A stretch of DNA of 64,000 bases from Candidatus Kapaibacterium sp. (lineage in GTDB: Bacteria > Bacteroidota > Ignavibacteria > Kapaibacteriales > UBA2268): the NCBI GenBank assembly GCA_023957315.1, contig JAMLHE010000001.1, positions 310,001-374,000 of the forward strand, given 5' to 3'. A program made the translations under genes and the position numbers. Under the pieces are notes generated by a model. The model did no database searches, was not told where the DNA came from, and worked only from the letters and a program-made list of their open reading frames with translations. Of the stretch, positions 53,793 to 63,649 are shown piece after piece. The stretch's first letter is position 1; every line of letters starts with the position of its first letter.

Positions 53793-53957
53793 ATCCGTTA
53801 TAAGTTGAAAAACAAGATTTTATACATATCTAATAATGTTCAAACGCTTTTGGTACTCTTTTATTTACAAGTTCAAATGTTAATGAAAATTATAATCAAA
53901 AATTTGGTAGCTAATTTCAATTTCACTAAGTTTGTCGGAGTTAATCTGAGATATGAA

Positions 53958-55913
53958 ATGAAAATAATCTTACTCGCTATATTTGCGATAGCCATTAATG
54001 CTGTTGCTGCTCAAGAGGATGCTGCCAAGTCCGAGCATGAACTCAAAATTAATTCCAAACCATATGCGCGATATTGGTGGTTTGCTTCGATGATTCAAGA
54101 GGATGACGTAAAGTATAACTTGGATTGGCTCAAAGAGCATGGCTTTGGAGGTGTGGAGTTAGCTTGGGTTTACCCATTGAATCGCTTTAATCCCGAAGAC
54201 ACCTCATATACTCCGCGACAAGAATGGCTCAGCCCCGAATGGCAAGACATCGTCGAATTTGCAGCCATGTATGCCGAATCTATCGGTTTGGGATGCGATA
54301 TGACCTTTGGTACTTTGTGGCCCTTCGGCGATACAAAAACTTCATTCGAGCAAGCAACTCAGAGATACGGCGAACCTGATTGGCGGCAACAAATCCGATT
54401 ATCTTGGGAACATCCAAAAGTCGGGTACGTAATAGACCATTTAACGCCGGAGCATTATTTGCCGTATTTTGACAGGCTTTTGAATGCTTTTCCACGACCG
54501 AAAACGCAATTCACGAACTCATATTTCATTGACAGTTGGGAAGTTGAAACCGAGAAACTTTGGTGCAAAGACTTTGACAAGGATTTCCAAAAGAAATTTA
54601 ACTATGACATAACACCTTATATGAATGAAATATACGAGCCTAAAAATAGCGAATATTTATACGATTATATGAAATTAATCTCCGAAAAAGTCTTGAGATT
54701 CTATCGGGATTTTGATTCCACGCTTAATTCTGTTGGCATTATGTCGCGTGGGCAAGTCTCGGGAGCACCTTGCGATTTAATTTCGGGGTACGCTCTGATG
54801 GATATTCCTGAAGGTGAATCAATGTTATTTGAACCCGAATTTTGCGCCATACCGTCTTCAGCAACTTTACTTTCGGGCAAAAGTATAACATCGTCCGAGA
54901 CTTTCACTTGCATCTATGGTTGGCCCCGAGATTATATCCGAAAAGAGCAAACGGCAGATTTGAAATTGGTCGCCGATGCCTTATTTGCTAATGGAATTAA
55001 CCATATAATTTGGCACGGTAAAGCTCATAATCCTAAGGATGTGGACACAGTGAATTTTTACGCTACAACTCATATTGGCGATGATGGAATGCTTGCTGAC
55101 GAGATTAAGGATTTCAATAAGTATTTGGAAACCGTTCAGAGTTACATGCGAAAAGGCACGACTTATTCGGATGTCGCAGTTTATCTACCCACAGAAGATG
55201 CGTGGAAAGCCGGCATTATGCCCAAAGATATGCAATTCAAATGGGCTTGGGGCTTTTACGAGATGCGTTATGTGTATTTTCCGGAAGAATTAGACGGCTA
55301 CAATCCGGTTTGGATAAATCATGAATTTTTGTCCAAAGCATATGTGAAAGACGGTTTGCTGCACGTTGGTAATGAACAATTCAAATTCCTGTATGTAGAT
55401 GTAAATTACTTAGAATACGATACTAAGGCATTAATACAAAAATTCTCATGGGATGGATTGAATGTAATTATGAAAAAAGTTACCGAGCAACCGGGATTCG
55501 AAAAATTGATTGATGTTATAAGTGGTCAGCAAATACCGGACTTTGACCAATTCTTTTTCAAGGAAATGCCCGATTTCCTAATACCATTCATAACAGGCAA
55601 AAAAATCCCACGACATTGGTGCAGAAAAGATGATGGAACTCTATATATTTTCTTTGCAAATCCGAAGGCTGACAGGATAAAATTCCCGATGGAATATGGT
55701 CAATCTTTTGAAACGGAGACAGAAACTTTGCCTGTAAAAATCAATTACGATGGTTCGGATTACGAAATTGAGCTTGTTTTCCGACCTTACCAATCATTAT
55801 TATACAAAATCGAAGATGGAAAAATCGAAAATATTGATATTCAGTTCAGACCCAGTACCCCTGAAATAATTTATAGACCACCGAACTATGAAGCTCCGTG
55901 GTTAGTTAAGTGA
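53958..55913 (+). CDS. GH106-like exported glycoside hydrolase
   Basis: 651 residues from the ATG at 53958; the longer reading upstream has no signal sequence, whereas this start gives one (MKIILLAIFAIAINAVAAQ). The opening (YARYWWFASMIQEDDVKYNL, WLKEHGFGGVELAWVYPL) and the barrel-like strands (GLGCDMTFGTLWPFGDT, YFIDSWEVETEKLWCKDFD, ILWHGK-like HIIWHGKAHN) match glycosyl hydrolase family 106 alpha-L-rhamnosidases and relatives. The catalytic Glu pair cannot be assigned by eye; EFCAIPSSAT and ETFTCIYGWP are candidates. There is no T9SS tail, so it stays in the periplasm. Substrate may differ from rhamnosides. Confidence 0.75.
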   Translation: MKIILLAIFAIAINAVAAQEDAAKSEHELKINSKPYARYWWFASMIQEDDVKYNLDWLKEHGFGGVELAWVYPLNRFNPEDTSYTPRQEWLSPEWQDIVEFAAMYAESIGLGCDMTFGTLWPFGDTKTSFEQATQRYGEPDWRQQIRLSWEHPKVGYVIDHLTPEHYLPYFDRLLNAFPRPKTQFTNSYFIDSWEVETEKLWCKDFDKDFQKKFNYDITPYMNEIYEPKNSEYLYDYMKLISEKVLRFYRDFDSTLNSVGIMSRGQVSGAPCDLISGYALMDIPEGESMLFEPEFCAIPSSATLLSGKSITSSETFTCIYGWPRDYIRKEQTADLKLVADALFANGINHIIWHGKAHNPKDVDTVNFYATTHIGDDGMLADEIKDFNKYLETVQSYMRKGTTYSDVAVYLPTEDAWKAGIMPKDMQFKWAWGFYEMRYVYFPEELDGYNPVWINHEFLSKAYVKDGLLHVGNEQFKFLYVDVNYLEYDTKALIQKFSWDGLNVIMKKVTEQPGFEKLIDVISGQQIPDFDQFFFKEMPDFLIPFITGKKIPRHWCRKDDGTLYIFFANPKADRIKFPMEYGQSFETETETLPVKINYDGSDYEIELVFRPYQSLLYKIEDGKIENIDIQFRPSTPEIIYRPPNYEAPWLVK

Positions 55914-55963
55914 TTTAACTTCCGGATTCGTTTAGATATTATATTTATGACAGTATAAAACTA

Positions 55964-55987
55964 ATGGCTGCCTTGTGAGACAGCCAT
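55964..55987. terminator. Hairpin between convergent genes
   Basis: ATGGCTG and CAGCCAT surround CCTTGTGAGA. The stem and loop are nearly those of the terminator at 24478-24508. A weak T-rich stretch follows on the plus strand; it probably serves the hydrolase gene and perhaps the opposite T9SS gene. Confidence 0.6.
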
Positions 55988-56042
55988 TTGTAATAATTTT
56001 TAATCTTTAATAATTCAAAAGCCTTAATTATAAATTCCAATA

Positions 56043-57071
56043 TCATCTTATAATTTGCAATGGAACAGTTTGATTACCAAATCTAACATAGTACATACCT
56101 ATAGGCAAATGCTTGACATTTATTTGATTGCTCGTGGCTAAGTTGTCAATTGAAGTTGAAAAAACCGGTACACCTAAAACATCGAAAATTTGCACGGTTG
56201 CATAATCAGAAGGTAAATCAATGGCAGGAATCATGATATAATCGCTTGCCGGATTTGGATATACTTTGAAAGCTGATTGCGATAAATCATCTACAGAGGT
56301 TACATTCAAAACATCATTTGAAGCATTGACGAAAGTATGTTTCCCATCTATTTTTTTCCAAATTGTAAGGATGGGTTTTATTTTGTCCTTATTCCAGTTG
56401 GAATTTAGAGTGAATTCGTAATTTTTCTCAAAAATTGCATCTTTTGTGATATCAACTTCGCTTATTAATTCGCCAAAAACCGACGATGTAACCGCACCTC
56501 TGAAAACATTGTGGTGGACAGCATTATTGCCTATTCCGGCTTGGGGAGCAACGACTTCGTCTTCGATTAACATTACAGCTAAATAAAATTCGCCTGAAGC
56601 ATCGTCAAAAAATTTCGTTTCGGTAGAGATTTTGATTTTATCATCAATGATTTCGTACTCTGCTATGGCATTGGCTACCGGTTTGAGATTATAAGTACTA
56701 TCGGTTACGGTTTTTATTCTCGTGCGAGTTGAATTAGTATAAATCCCACCGGTTTGTGCATATTGTGTCAAGTTCATTCCGTTGCAATACCATGCCGGTA
56801 CACTGCTGACAGCCGGAAACGCATTTTGAAATTCCAAGGCGTGTGGATTATACAGTGCACTCGAAGATGAACTATGAACTTCCATAATAACAGCTTTCGA
56901 AGTATTATCAGAATAGACCTGATTTTGTAACTCAACTCCCCAAGTACCACATGGTCCGCACCAAGTTGCAGTTTTCTTTGAAATGATTGACTTAGAGACC
57001 TCTGCGACTTGTGCAGATGCGATTGTAGCCGATATTAGTATGACTAATAGAATGTAGAGCGATTTTTTCAT
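56043..57071 (-). CDS. Omp28-like thioredoxin-fold protein with T9SS sorting domain
   Basis: 342 residues with a signal peptide (MKKSLYILLVILISATIASA). TATWCGPCGTWG holds a CxxC pair (Cys38, Cys41) of thioredoxin type, and YNPHALEFQNAFPAVSSVPA the cis-Pro region (VPAWY). The middle has the strands of Omp28-related outer membrane proteins (KFFDDASGEFYLAVMLIEDE). The last 80 residues are a T9SS sorting domain (FKVYPNPASDYIMIPAID ... LPIGMYYVRFGNQTV). It is exported and presumably surface bound; the redox partner is unknown. Confidence 0.85.
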   Translation of the reverse strand: MKKSLYILLVILISATIASAQVAEVSKSIISKKTATWCGPCGTWGVELQNQVYSDNTSKAVIMEVHSSSSSALYNPHALEFQNAFPAVSSVPAWYCNGMNLTQYAQTGGIYTNSTRTRIKTVTDSTYNLKPVANAIAEYEIIDDKIKISTETKFFDDASGEFYLAVMLIEDEVVAPQAGIGNNAVHHNVFRGAVTSSVFGELISEVDITKDAIFEKNYEFTLNSNWNKDKIKPILTIWKKIDGKHTFVNASNDVLNVTSVDDLSQSAFKVYPNPASDYIMIPAIDLPSDYATVQIFDVLGVPVFSTSIDNLATSNQINVKHLPIGMYYVRFGNQTVPLQIIR

Positions 57072-57277
57072 ATGAACCCCTGTTAGAAATTTATAAATAT
57101 TTTGTAATTCGCTTTTTCAAACATAATTTATTTAATTGAATAATCCAATTGAAATCAAATTATTTGTTGAGAATATTTTCACAAATTGAAAAAGTTGAAA
57201 TTTATAATTTGCTTTATAAATTTTGGGCGAGACAAAATAAAAAAAATGTAGAAATCATCAAGGTGAGAAATTTAGCC

Positions 57278-58036
57278 CTATCTTCCCGATTCGTTTAGCA
57301 TCGAAGTATTGTTTTTTAAATATCGCAGTACAAGGTATAGGACTCCTGTAACAACAAAAGCGGCTAATAAAAAGTAGTTGAAATCGCTTGTGCCATTGAC
57401 AAGTTGACCGGAAGCATCGAAAATTGCAAAAATCAAAAAGACAGCAACTAAACCGTTTTTTTCTTGTTTGAGTACTTTTTTCCAGCTAAATGATAAATTG
57501 GAACGGCGGGAATTTCGGAAATTTGGTATGAATGCAGGGACTTTGTCTGCCCAATCTGTATATGTTTTGCCGAATTTGCGTGTTAGAAACTGTTCTTCAG
57601 CAAACATAATTCTCTCGTAATACACCCAATAAAACAATCCGAATGCGATAACAAACCAAAATTGCCCCGTCAACATTGCCGGACCAAGCCACATGAATAA
57701 ATTCCCCAAATACAATGGATGTCTGACTATTGAATAGATTCCCGTAGTATTCAAAGTATCTGCGACTTGCTCGTCCTCGTTTCGACCCGAAGTATTTTTG
57801 GGCGTGAAGCCAACGGTATAGACCCTAATTGCCAAGCCGATTAAGCTGACTAATAGGCAAAAATAGACATAGTATGTTTCGTACAAAGTTCCTCGCAGGA
57901 TGAATGTCTCGGGATAGACTACCGTTTTAAGGTACAAAGCTAATCCTAATATCAAAAGAGCAATCGGTAGAATGCCTCTGTACTTGAAAAGCCACAAACC
58001 TTGTTCTTCAAATTCTAACTTCAATGCCATATTCAA
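57278..58036 (-). CDS. Isoprenylcysteine methyltransferase (ICMT)-like membrane protein
   Basis: 252 residues with about five to six spans and the family core GIYSIVRHPLYLGNLFMWLG (about 98-117, RHPLYLGN) and EEQFLTRKFGKTYTDW (about 145-160), which bind S-adenosylmethionine and methylate a lipid or protein carboxyl in eukaryotic relatives. Bacterial members methylate membrane phospholipids or modify other lipids; the substrate here is unknown. It stands alone. Confidence 0.85.
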   Translation of the reverse strand: MNMALKLEFEEQGLWLFKYRGILPIALLILGLALYLKTVVYPETFILRGTLYETYYVYFCLLVSLIGLAIRVYTVGFTPKNTSGRNEDEQVADTLNTTGIYSIVRHPLYLGNLFMWLGPAMLTGQFWFVIAFGLFYWVYYERIMFAEEQFLTRKFGKTYTDWADKVPAFIPNFRNSRRSNLSFSWKKVLKQEKNGLVAVFLIFAIFDASGQLVNGTSDFNYFLLAAFVVTGVLYLVLRYLKNNTSMLNESGR

Positions 58037-58162
58037 TCAATAATGTTATGATAATTCTATAAAAGTACGAATAATTAACGAATTATTAACAAAATGTGCA
58101 TTAAAACGATATTTAAGAGTGGAATTCAGTAAATCCAAAATGCTATTGTTTATGTGAATCAT

Positions 58163-59317
58163 TTAAATACTCAAAATCTTTCTGTCAATGTTTGGCGGCA
58201 AATTTGCCAAAACTTCATAATTAAGTTTGTTGCTGATATCGCTGAATGCACCAACCTTAATCTCTAAGTCACCTTGACGACCGATGATTACAACTTCGTC
58301 TCCAATTTCGACGTCCGAAATATGAGTAATATCAATAATTATCATATTCATATTTACCACACCAATGACTCTGCATAGTTGACCATGAAGCAGCACTTGC
58401 CCTTTGTTGCTCAAGGAACGGATATATCCACCCGCGTATCCGATTGGCAAAACAGCGGTTACAATGTCGTTTTGTGCAAGGTAGGAAATTCCGTAACTGA
58501 CAAATTCGCCGGCTTTGATTTTTTTTGTTGCCATGATTTGAGTTCTCCACCCGAGAATTCTATCCAAAGGGTCATTTTTGTTCACTTTTTTTTCAAGATA
58601 TTGGATGAAAGTTTCTGTGCTCGACCAAAAGCCGTAAATCATAATCCCAATTCTGACTAAATCCAACCTCGAAGCAGGATATACAAATGCCGCTGCGGAA
58701 TTTGCCACATGTTTGAATTTCGGCTTGATTTCATGCGATTCCAGGACATCCAGCAATTTGAAGTATTTTTTCAATTGCTTCTGAATTCTATAGTGATTAG
58801 AGATACTTTCGGCTCCTGCAAGATGAGTGCAAAAACCCACAACCTCTACACAGTCGGGATTATCTTTAATCAGACGGATTGATTCATTGAATTCATCCAA
58901 ATTCAATCCTGTACGATTCATTCCTGTTTCGGCTTCAAGATGGATTTTGGCTCTGATACCAAGTTGATGGGCAATTTCCAAAGCAGTTTTTAATCGCCCA
59001 ACGTTGAAAATGTAGAATTCAAAACCTTTATGGATAGTATCTCGCATATCGTTGTCCGCTATCCAGCCCATAATCATAATAGTAGCTTCACCGGACAAAC
59101 TCTCATAAACGCGAACAGCCTCTTGGTAATAAAATACTGAAAAATGGTCAATACCATGTTTTTCAAACAATGGTACAATGTGTTCAATTCCGTGACCGTA
59201 TGCATTGGCTTTGACTACAGCCGATATTTTGACTTTTTTCCCAAGTTTTTTTTTCAAAAAATTGATGTTATTTTCTACGGATTTTTCTTTTAGCGTTATA
59301 AGGGAGCTTTCTTGCAT
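58163..59317 (-). CDS. alr: Alanine racemase
   Basis: 384 residues, normal for the fold III PLP enzyme. VVKANAYGHG carries the PLP Lys36; the acid/base Tyr is in VSYGISYL (about 265-272). The barrel strands EAETGMNRTGLNLDEF and NSAAAFVYPASRLDLVRIGI are typical. It makes D-alanine for peptidoglycan. It lies three bases after the M20 amidohydrolase gene in the same transcript, so part of the operon; a link to amino acid uptake or degradation is plausible. Confidence 0.94.
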   Translation of the reverse strand: MQESSLITLKEKSVENNINFLKKKLGKKVKISAVVKANAYGHGIEHIVPLFEKHGIDHFSVFYYQEAVRVYESLSGEATIMIMGWIADNDMRDTIHKGFEFYIFNVGRLKTALEIAHQLGIRAKIHLEAETGMNRTGLNLDEFNESIRLIKDNPDCVEVVGFCTHLAGAESISNHYRIQKQLKKYFKLLDVLESHEIKPKFKHVANSAAAFVYPASRLDLVRIGIMIYGFWSSTETFIQYLEKKVNKNDPLDRILGWRTQIMATKKIKAGEFVSYGISYLAQNDIVTAVLPIGYAGGYIRSLSNKGQVLLHGQLCRVIGVVNMNMIIIDITHISDVEIGDEVVIIGRQGDLEIKVGAFSDISNKLNYEVLANLPPNIDRKILSI

Positions 59318-59320
59318 GGT

Positions 59321-60451
59321 TTAAAAATTTATTTTGTTGTAAATAGAGAAAAACATGTTAATTCCCGATTCTAATAATTCGTCAGGGAAGTCGTAATCAC
59401 TGTTATGAAGCTGTGCTTGATTAACTCCGGCACCTAAGCCAAACATACAACCGTGATGATTTTGTGTGAAATATGAGAAATCTTCCGACCATTTGAAAGG
59501 CGTTTTTAGATTTTTTATAACAAGATTATTCTCCTTAGCAGCTTGGACGACTAATTTCACACAATCGTCTTGATTGACAACAGCCGGAAACACTTCGCTA
59601 TATGAAATCTCAAACTTGAGTTTTTCATCTTGAGTTATTTTCGAGATAATTTGCTCAGATTGGCGGGTCAAAAAATCCATATCATCATTATCAAAAGCGC
59701 GTAAAGTAATCATGATTTCAGCATAGCCGGGACTTGTCCCGAAAGCGATTTCGCCCATCCGAATGTGAATAAATGTAAGCAAAATCATGTCACGAAATAG
59801 ACTTTTGTCTGAGGCTAATTCGGAAAGATTTTTTATTATGTGCTGAATTGCATAAACAGGGCTAATGCCGTTTTCAGGTTCTGCTGCATGAGAAGTTTTC
59901 CCGAAAAGTTTTACAGTCATCCCTTTTGATGCGGCAGCAAAAGTATCAGATTTGAGTAGTATATGATTTATTTCGACACCCGGAATATTATGCAGCGCAA
60001 AAATATAATCCGGAGCAATAGCATTGAAAGCAGGGTCATTGACGATTTCACGAGCACCTTCACCAACTTCTTCTGCAGGCTGAAAAAGCAAGATAACTCT
60101 CCCCTTTTCGGGTCTTTTTTCTGCGATTTTCAAAGCAAGCCCGGCAACTATAGCCATGTGTCCGTCATGCCCGCAAGAATGTGCAACATTGGAATTTTGT
60201 GAGGCATACTCAAGCGATGATTCTTCAGATATTGGCAAGGCATCGAGTTCGGCTCTGAACATCAGGGTTTTGCCCTTTTCCTTACCATTGAATACGAATG
60301 CTTTCCCTGTGGAGCCAAGTGAAATAATTTCATCGGGCGAGGCTGCATTTATAAAATCGGAAATTCGCTCAACAGTTTGGAATTCCTTGTGTGAAAGTTC
60401 AGGATGCTTGTGAAGCCAATGTCTCAAGTCTGTTATTTTTTTATTTTTCAT
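59321..60451 (-). CDS. M20-family amidohydrolase (HipO/AbgB-like)
   Basis: 376 residues from ATG at 60451. RHWLHKHPELSHKEFQT opens the family, HSCGHDGHMA (His91-His98) holds the cocatalytic zinc residues with Cys93 and His95, FQPAEEVGEGAREI carries the catalytic Glu, and the last His is in WSEDFSYFTQNHHGCMFGLG. Members cleave N-acyl-amino acids or hippurate. The start overlaps the end of the symporter gene by 11 bases, so the two are translated together and with alr downstream. Confidence 0.92.
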   Translation of the reverse strand: MKNKKITDLRHWLHKHPELSHKEFQTVERISDFINAASPDEIISLGSTGKAFVFNGKEKGKTLMFRAELDALPISEESSLEYASQNSNVAHSCGHDGHMAIVAGLALKIAEKRPEKGRVILLFQPAEEVGEGAREIVNDPAFNAIAPDYIFALHNIPGVEINHILLKSDTFAAASKGMTVKLFGKTSHAAEPENGISPVYAIQHIIKNLSELASDKSLFRDMILLTFIHIRMGEIAFGTSPGYAEIMITLRAFDNDDMDFLTRQSEQIISKITQDEKLKFEISYSEVFPAVVNQDDCVKLVVQAAKENNLVIKNLKTPFKWSEDFSYFTQNHHGCMFGLGAGVNQAQLHNSDYDFPDELLESGINMFFSIYNKINF

Positions 60452-61880
60452 TATTATTTTTATAAAGAGAATCCACCCCAAAATATATAATAGCTGAAGT
60501 TAGAATCCCGAAAATATTGGCATCTAAATCGAATGGTAACTTGATATTTGCAATTACCAATGCTACAGTCGTGCTTCCACCAAGAATCATTGCCGCAATT
60601 GCTGCGTTAGGGTTTGGTTTACTTCCGTATAATCCAACTAAAATAGGAACAAACAATCCCGACACCATAAAAGCATAAGAATAAAGCATTAATTCAAGCA
60701 CATTTGTCATCACCGATGCAAGCAACAAAGCCAACACACCGATTCCAATCGTAATAAATTGTGAAGAACGCAAATGCGATTTCGTGTCAGTTTTAAACTT
60801 GAAGAGTTTGCCTAAAATATCAGTTTGAACATTCCCGGAAGCCGCCATTAGACAGCTATCGGCAGTTGATAATATGGCTGAAAAATACGCTGACAGCATA
60901 ATGCCCAAAAGCCCGACCGGCAAAACTGTGTTCAACAACACCGGCAATCCCATCTCGGCATCCATTACGGAGCCTGCCGCATAGCCAAGTTCGGCAAACA
61001 TCCCGTTTTCGAATGCGACTCGAGAAAATAATCCAAGCGTCACACCCATAAACGCCATTATGGGCCATTCGAATAACCCGGCTATAAACCAAGCTTTCTT
61101 AGCCTCTTTTTCGCTTCTGGAGGCAAATATCCTTTGGTATAATGTCATCCCGACAAACCAAATCGGGATAATTGTAACTCCCCAATTAACAATCTGTTGC
61201 CAGGTAACATTTGAAAATGACAAAAATTCCCCACCGAGAGTTGCTCTAATTGCATCAAATCCACCAATAGCATTATATGCAATCGGGATTCCGATTAAAA
61301 TCAATCCGGACATAAGGATAATCCATTGAATTGTATCGGTATAAATCACAGCTTTCAAGCCGCCAATCCCTGTGTAAACAACGGCAATAACTCCCATAAT
61401 TATAAGGGCAGTTACCAAATCAATTTCGACAAATGTTGCAGAAGCTAATTTTGCACCGGCTAACAATTGGGAACTTGTAAAGCCGATATATCCGATGGCA
61501 GAAATTATTCCGGCAATCAATGCAACCTTACTGTTGTAAAAATGCTCGAAAATCTGTGGTAGAGTGAAAAATTTATGTTTGGTAGAAATTTTGCTAATGA
61601 TTGGAATTAAGAAAATTGCACTAAGCCATGCACCGATTAATCCGGTAAAAAGCATCCACGAGCCTGCTAAACCAATCGTAAAGCCTAATCCGCCAAGTCC
61701 GATTGAAAAGCCACCACCAACATCTGTGGCGACTACGGATAAGCCAATATGCCAACTGCCAAGTGAGCGACCGCCTACATAGTAGTCTTCGACGTTTTTG
61801 TTCTTTTTGAAGAAATAGATGCCTACTCCGAGCATTAAGGCGAAGTAAACAATGAAAATGCAAATATCAATTAAACTCAT
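60441..61880 (-). CDS. Sodium:solute symporter (SSS family)
   Basis: 479 residues with about 13 spans. Signature stretches: YVGGRSLGSWHIGLSVVATD near the start, GIGGLKAVIYTDTIQWIILM (about 170-190) and MLSAYFSAILSTADSCLMAA (about 330-350), the sodium-binding region. It imports a small organic solute with Na+. The overlapping M20 and downstream alr genes suggest an amino acid derivative as cargo. Upstream is a 351-base gap with its promoter. Confidence 0.93.
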   Translation of the reverse strand: MSLIDICIFIVYFALMLGVGIYFFKKNKNVEDYYVGGRSLGSWHIGLSVVATDVGGGFSIGLGGLGFTIGLAGSWMLFTGLIGAWLSAIFLIPIISKISTKHKFFTLPQIFEHFYNSKVALIAGIISAIGYIGFTSSQLLAGAKLASATFVEIDLVTALIIMGVIAVVYTGIGGLKAVIYTDTIQWIILMSGLILIGIPIAYNAIGGFDAIRATLGGEFLSFSNVTWQQIVNWGVTIIPIWFVGMTLYQRIFASRSEKEAKKAWFIAGLFEWPIMAFMGVTLGLFSRVAFENGMFAELGYAAGSVMDAEMGLPVLLNTVLPVGLLGIMLSAYFSAILSTADSCLMAASGNVQTDILGKLFKFKTDTKSHLRSSQFITIGIGVLALLLASVMTNVLELMLYSYAFMVSGLFVPILVGLYGSKPNPNAAIAAMILGGSTTVALVIANIKLPFDLDANIFGILTSAIIYFGVDSLYKNNNEK

Positions 61881-62231
61881 CAGGCTGGGGTACTTGTTCT
61901 GTTCTCATTATAAGCTAGTAATGCTATCATAATTAATCCCGATTATTCCAATATTCAAATTTTTCAAACAAATAAATTTGCACCGAATTTAATCTAACAA
62001 ACGATACATATAATTTTCAAACGAAGTAAAATATGTATTAGTTTATTCAGAATGAACAGATATTAGATTTGAGGTGCTCAAATCATGCTCTATGAGTATT
62101 TTCATAAAGAATAAAAAATGAAAATTTCTCAATTTCAATTCGCAGCGGACATTGCATAGCATAAAAAAAGTGCACTTTTACAAAATGCACTTTTGCTTGA
62201 AAAAATATGAGGCAAGCTATCAAATGTCACT
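61881..62231. other. Noncoding gap upstream of the symporter gene
   Basis: No open frame of note and none of the repeat modules found elsewhere. AT-rich. It should contain the promoter of the minus-strand symporter operon near 61881-61960, and at its right end holds the terminator at 62162-62194. Confidence 0.6.
62162..62194 (-). terminator. Rho-independent terminator of the VOC/DUF4199 gene run
   Basis: AAAAGTGCA and TGCACTTTT form the stem; on the minus strand it is followed by TTTTTTT. It lies 37 bases past the stop at 62232. Confidence 0.8.
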
Positions 62232-62663
62232 TTATTCCGTACTGTAACTTACCATCCAATTCACGCCGAATTTGTCAGTGAACATACCGAAATAAGAGCC
62301 CCAAAAAACATCTGCCATTGGCATTATCACTTGTCCACCGGCTGAAAGCCCATTGAATAAGCGGTCTGCATTGTCTTTGCTATCGGTATCGATTGAAACA
62401 GAGAAATTATTGCCTTGCAAAAATTGTGGAGCCCATTCACCAGCTGTGTCGCTACCCATCAAGATTGTTTCCTTGCTAATAGGTAATGAAATGTGCATTA
62501 TTTGATTAGCCATTTCGGGTGGCATTGGTGGCATTCCTTCCTGTGGCGGCATTTCACCGAATCTGCCGACATAAGAAAATTCGCCGCCAAGAACTGATTT
62601 ATAGAAATTGAAAGCTTCTTCGCAATTACCCTTAAAGTTAAGGTAAACGTTTATTACAGTCAT
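62232..62663 (-). CDS. VOC-superfamily protein (PhnB-like)
   Basis: 143 residues with the paired beta-alpha-beta-beta-beta plan: VINVYLNFKGNCEEAFNFYK, QIMHISLPISKETILMGSD and WGSYFGMFTDKFGVNWMVSY. This end motif (FGDRFGVPWM-like) is typical of PhnB/3-demethylubiquinone-type VOC proteins of unknown activity. It follows the DUF4199 gene by 32 bases. Confidence 0.85.
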   Translation of the reverse strand: MTVINVYLNFKGNCEEAFNFYKSVLGGEFSYVGRFGEMPPQEGMPPMPPEMANQIMHISLPISKETILMGSDTAGEWAPQFLQGNNFSVSIDTDSKDNADRLFNGLSAGGQVIMPMADVFWGSYFGMFTDKFGVNWMVSYSTE

Positions 62664-62695
62664 ATCAAAAATTCCTAAAAGAGTTTAAAAAATGA

Positions 62696-63205
62696 TTAAT
62701 TGTCAGATACTTTTTGAACATATTTATCTGATTTTGTACGTATGAAAATAGCAATTATAGCACTAAACAATACACCAACGACTAATGAACCGAAAAAGCC
62801 CTGAATCATATAGTTTGTCAAATTAAAGTGTGCTTGAGCTTGCTCATGAGTCATCTGAGCTGTAGAAGTTGCGTATTCAATAGCATTGTTGAAGAAATCC
62901 GGTGTAATGAATTCGGATGTAATGTATTGAGTAAGAGGGCTGAGAAGAACAATAATCACTGTAATAATAACTACGGTAGCAAAACCTTTCATATAAGTCA
63001 TATTACCGTCGTAATAATTTTTCTTTTTGTCGAGCAATGCGAAAATGTATAAAATTATCATCGGCACCAAGAAGAACATGGTTGTAACCAAGTGTAAGTC
63101 TATATGCTCGCCATGCAGCCCAAGCAATACTTCCATTGTCATCCACAAAAGCACTAACACACAATAAATGATTGCCCATTTCAATTCAATTTTATAATTA
63201 TTCAT
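62696..63205 (-). CDS. DUF4199-like membrane protein
   Basis: 169 residues from ATG at 63205 (GGGAG seven bases upstream supports it over the TTG at 63217). Four spans (about 8-26, 33-53, 72-92, 135-157) and a soluble loop (EFITPDFFNNAIEYATSTAQ) match DUF4199 proteins of Bacteroidota. Function unknown. It lies 16 bases downstream of the second VOC gene. Confidence 0.8.
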   Translation of the reverse strand: MNNYKIELKWAIIYCVLVLLWMTMEVLLGLHGEHIDLHLVTTMFFLVPMIILYIFALLDKKKNYYDGNMTYMKGFATVVIITVIIVLLSPLTQYITSEFITPDFFNNAIEYATSTAQMTHEQAQAHFNLTNYMIQGFFGSLVVGVLFSAIIAIFIRTKSDKYVQKVSDN

Positions 63206-63221
63206 TGAAGCTCCCAAAAAA

Positions 63222-63620
63222 TTATTTCATTGAGTGTAAGCCGAAAGCATTTCCTTCGGTATCCAGACAAATAGCACAAAATCCATACATTCCAATTGCA
63301 AATTTTTCTTTAATAATTTTACCGCCTGCACTTTCGACACGGCTTTGCTCGGTAGCACAATCTTCGCAATCGAAATAAACCAAAGTGCTATTACTACCCG
63401 AAGGGACACCCGCAAATTGGACAAGTGCACCGGTCGCATTGGGACCATTTTCTTCATACGGGAAAGAAACCATTTTAAATACTTCGTCACTTTCCGATGG
63501 GACGTCTAAATTCATCATCTCTACATTTAAAACAGTTTGATAAAAATGTTGAGCTCTGTTAATATCTTGAACGTAAATTTCGAACCAATTTACCGGGTTT
63601 ACTTGAATTGACATATACAT
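63222..63620 (-). CDS. VOC-superfamily (glyoxalase/bleomycin-resistance-fold) protein
   Basis: 132 residues (Met1 or Met3). NPVNWFEIYVQDINRAQHFY opens the family; VYFDCEDCATEQSRVESAGG and GFCAICLDTEGNAFGLHS close the two modules. Substrate is unknown; no metal set can be confirmed by eye. It shares a transcript with the genes on either side. Confidence 0.88.
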   Translation of the reverse strand: MYMSIQVNPVNWFEIYVQDINRAQHFYQTVLNVEMMNLDVPSESDEVFKMVSFPYEENGPNATGALVQFAGVPSGSNSTLVYFDCEDCATEQSRVESAGGKIIKEKFAIGMYGFCAICLDTEGNAFGLHSMK

Positions 63621-63649
63621 ATTCCAATATTAATAAATGAAAAATGAAA

